The position numbers and the translations under genes were made by a program. Below are positions 5,301 to 5,366 of a stretch of 5,366 bases of DNA, one piece after another. Origin of the DNA: Candidatus Azambacteria bacterium (GTDB lineage: Bacteria; Patescibacteriota; Minisyncoccia; GWC2-36-17; M10-OD1-4). A model generated the notes under the pieces. The model saw nothing but the letters and a program-made list of their open reading frames with translations. It was not told where the DNA came from and ran no database searches. Location of the stretch: assembly GCA_016200995.1 (NCBI GenBank), contig JACQDS010000013.1:1-5366 (forward strand), given 5' to 3'. The first letter of the stretch is position 1, and each line of letters opens with the position of its first letter.

Positions 5301-5366
5301 GACGCAGATTGGGGAGCAAATTTTGGCGGCGCTTCGGCCCTGACCGTTACATCTGGCAGTCAAGCA
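2310..5366 (+). CDS. Giant secreted repeat protein with five tandem domains and an IPT/TIG-like domain (3' partial)
   Basis: One frame stays open from ATG 2310 to the window edge, 1019 codons with no stop. Residues 1-10 are basic and 11-27 hydrophobic, a Sec signal peptide or N-terminal anchor. Residues 28-83 are a linker without recognised motifs. Residues 84 to about 906 are five tandem units of 153-172 residues, each with a TANYxY strand, FNPAASGK, a basic VIKRI strand, RRTTAAS, D(V/I)PKK, TVTxxG, a QPGEGIALY-like strand, an EAAG turn and an EW pair. The strand-rich, Thr/Ala/Gly-rich pattern suggests beta-sandwich or jelly-roll domains. About 907-1019 reads as an IPT/TIG-like domain (ITITGTNLGT, NVKVGT, VTIWTPTLITF) preceded by C926-x-x-C929, the only cysteines outside the signal segment. 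I recognise no named family for the repeats. Role inferred: extracellular adhesin, stalk or surface-layer-like protein, next to pilus genes. The start is supported by GAAGG at 2296-2300; the gene continues beyond the window. Confidence 0.85.
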   Translation, partial: MYRSINKKLKIFFTGIMLCLVFFSGISIEDVLRFNISLLNEKNVVDKVYLAKQNKNVVDNFRFGVKEAIASIDPTSLEYSISLGPIVGTATANYVYASIFNPAASGKTAVVKRLFIQANAASTSTVYQDLNIRRITAASAGTQILAADVPKKNTASVNTIMDVRTTGPTVTFAGTADSRILAVVAPAAVGTITGAKEIVFGNNEQLILQPGEGIALYQPAAGGTNQRIRLTAEWIEQVSAPASQGEYILAYPRVEVAATANYVYNSFFNPAASGKTAVVKRISLDVDADTTAVYTNNITIRRITAASAGTAIAVADVPKKHSGTANTVMDLRTTGPTVTLAGTANSRIVGVMPPAVAGEPHAHIEYLFASGDEKLIMQPGEGFALYSEAAGDIDQLVRMTVEWGEQVSAPASQGEYFLDVGPISGSTTASYKYASFFNPAASGKTAVIKRIAVRVDAAAAALYIPMSVVRTTAASGGTAIAVADVPKKHSTVTLAGTVNSRITSVISPGNVGQIIGQQQIVFDTNEKLVLQPGQGIALYQEAAGDIDFRVRIGIEWAEQASAPVSQGEYLMNIGPITGTATANYNYISFFNPAASGKTTVIKKAMIRIDAATTAVYIPATLRRTTAASAGTTIVATDIPKKNTGTANSIMDIRTAGPTVTLAGTTNSKLASVVTPGTVGAATAPQTNGYKDLIFKNDEQVVLQPGEGIAMYQEAAGSTNLRFSLIFEWVEQASTPASQGEYLFSTPVSAGASAANYVYGSIFNPAASGKDYVIKRIGVRSDRTGALTNPGYLNMTIRRTTAASLGTAIPVADVPKKHSGTANATADIRYAGPTVTFGGATTSRILGATTPGAVGQVIGINEYEIIFDNQIVVKSGEGIALFREEAAGDVNMFYSMTIEWSEVASATPTITSYANNTETGLNYAAACTGCGARIGGGIGFYQSITITGTNLGTVSAGSRSSATNNVKVGTHQVVDSNVTIWTPTLITFLTDSSVVGDTDADWGANFGGASALTVTSGSQA
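2559..3062 (+). repeat. Tandem protein repeat, unit 1
   Basis: Residues 84-251 of the repeat protein, 168 codons. It has GTATANYVY, FNPAASGK, VPKKN, GPTVTFAG, LQPGEGIALY, AEW and SQGEY. It differs from the other units in the AGGTNQ loop in place of the AGDID-type turn and in having KKNTAS after the Pro-Lys-Lys motif. Confidence 0.85.
3063..3569 (+). repeat. Tandem protein repeat, unit 2
   Basis: Residues 252-420, 169 codons. All core motifs are present, with KKHSGTAN after the Pro and a GEPHAH insertion before the strand leading to MQPGEGFALY. Its central part is nearly identical in DNA to unit 3, and it shares an exact 32-base stretch with unit 5. Confidence 0.85.
3252..3283 (+). repeat. 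Exact 32-base direct repeat, copy in unit 2
   Basis: Identical over 32 bases to 4740-4771; it encodes A-D-V-P-K-K-H-S-G-T plus the first two bases of the next codon and contains an A7 run. The flanks diverge immediately on both sides. Confidence 0.85.
3570..4028 (+). repeat. Tandem protein repeat, unit 3 (shortened)
   Basis: Residues 421-573, 153 codons, the shortest unit. Relative to unit 2 it lacks exactly 42 bases (14 residues, covering GTAN through the Gly-Pro of the GPTV motif), with the junction between 3778 and 3779. It also carries a run of five Ala codons at 3678-3692 and GQG in place of GEG. Confidence 0.85.
4029..4544 (+). repeat. Tandem protein repeat, unit 4
   Basis: Residues 574-745, 172 codons, the longest unit. 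Core motifs are complete (TATANYNY, FNPAASGK, IPKKN, GPTVTLAG, LQPGEGIAMY, FEW, SQGEY). A loop near residues 679-690 (GAATAPQTNGYK) is longer than in the other units. The KKNTG variant links it to unit 1 rather than to its neighbours. Confidence 0.85.
4545..5027 (+). repeat. Tandem protein repeat, unit 5 (most divergent)
   Basis: Residues 746 to about 906. NPAASGK, VPKKHSGTAN, GPTVT, SGEGIALF and IEW are kept, but LQPGEG has become VKSGEG, the turn reads EEAAGD, and the closing SQGEY is lost: the unit runs from EVASA straight into the IPT/TIG-like region. The right boundary is approximate. Confidence 0.78.
4740..4771 (+). repeat. Exact 32-base direct repeat, copy in unit 5
   Basis: Second copy of the 32-base identity at 3252-3283, about 1.49 kb downstream and in the same reading frame and domain position. 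Such islands in otherwise divergent units are a possible trace of exchange between repeats. Confidence 0.85.
5028..5366 (+). other. IPT/TIG-like domain region of the repeat protein (partial)
   Basis: Codons for residues 907-1019. After a linker with TITSYANNTETGLNY comes ACTGCGARIGG, then SITITGTNLGT, NVKVGT, VTIWTPTLITFLTD. The GTNxG turn, a short 'vkVg' strand and a W-x-x-x-x-I strand follow the IPT/TIG immunoglobulin-like pattern seen in extracellular proteins. The CxxC pair just before it could bind metal or form a disulfide. The domain is called by eye, and its end lies at or beyond the window edge. Confidence 0.6.

Overview
The window holds five genes, all on the plus strand and tightly packed, with no RNA genes, insertion sequences or CRISPR arrays that I can see. 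The gene set is the 3' end of a type IV pilus/type II secretion inner-membrane platform gene (PilC/GspF), two pseudopilins, a membrane-anchored serine hydrolase of the class A beta-lactamase fold, and a very large secreted repeat protein that runs off the right edge. The style (AT-rich spacers, mostly weak or absent Shine-Dalgarno sites, pseudopilins followed by a giant Ala/Thr/Gly-rich surface protein) suggests a Patescibacteria/CPR genome, probably a metagenomic contig. That assignment is inference from gene style, not from a marker gene. All four visible stops are TAA, and no in-frame TGA occurs inside the genes, so there is no sign of a recoded TGA.

Region by region: 1-300 is the C-terminal membrane domain of PilC/GspF. 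Two bases later an ATG at 303 opens what looks like the leader of a GspH/FimT-like pseudopilin, but an in-frame TAA at 315-317 cuts it off from the intact prepilin motif, so this gene has no ordinary start codon. The second pseudopilin (766-1437) overlaps the first by 23 bases and has a complete leader and cleavage site. After a 46-base spacer, the serine hydrolase (1484-2329) shows the SxxK and SDN motifs but ends where the KTG-type motif and the last strands of the fold should be. Its last 20 bases overlap the start of the next gene.

From 2310 to the end (5366) a single frame stays open for 1019 codons. It encodes a signal peptide or N-terminal anchor, a short linker, five tandem domains of about 153-172 residues, and an IPT/TIG-like domain with a CxxC pair. 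This repeat protein is the least familiar part of the window. The repeats share NPAASGK, VPKK, GPTVT, QPGEGIALY and an EW pair, and one unit has an exact 42-base in-frame deletion. I do not recognise a named family for it.

Taken together, the genes read as a cell-surface locus. A type IV pilus-like or pseudopilus assembly platform and its minor pilins are followed by an envelope-anchored serine hydrolase and a long, probably surface-exposed repeat protein that could act as an adhesin, sheath or stalk. The functional link is inferred from order and overlap only.
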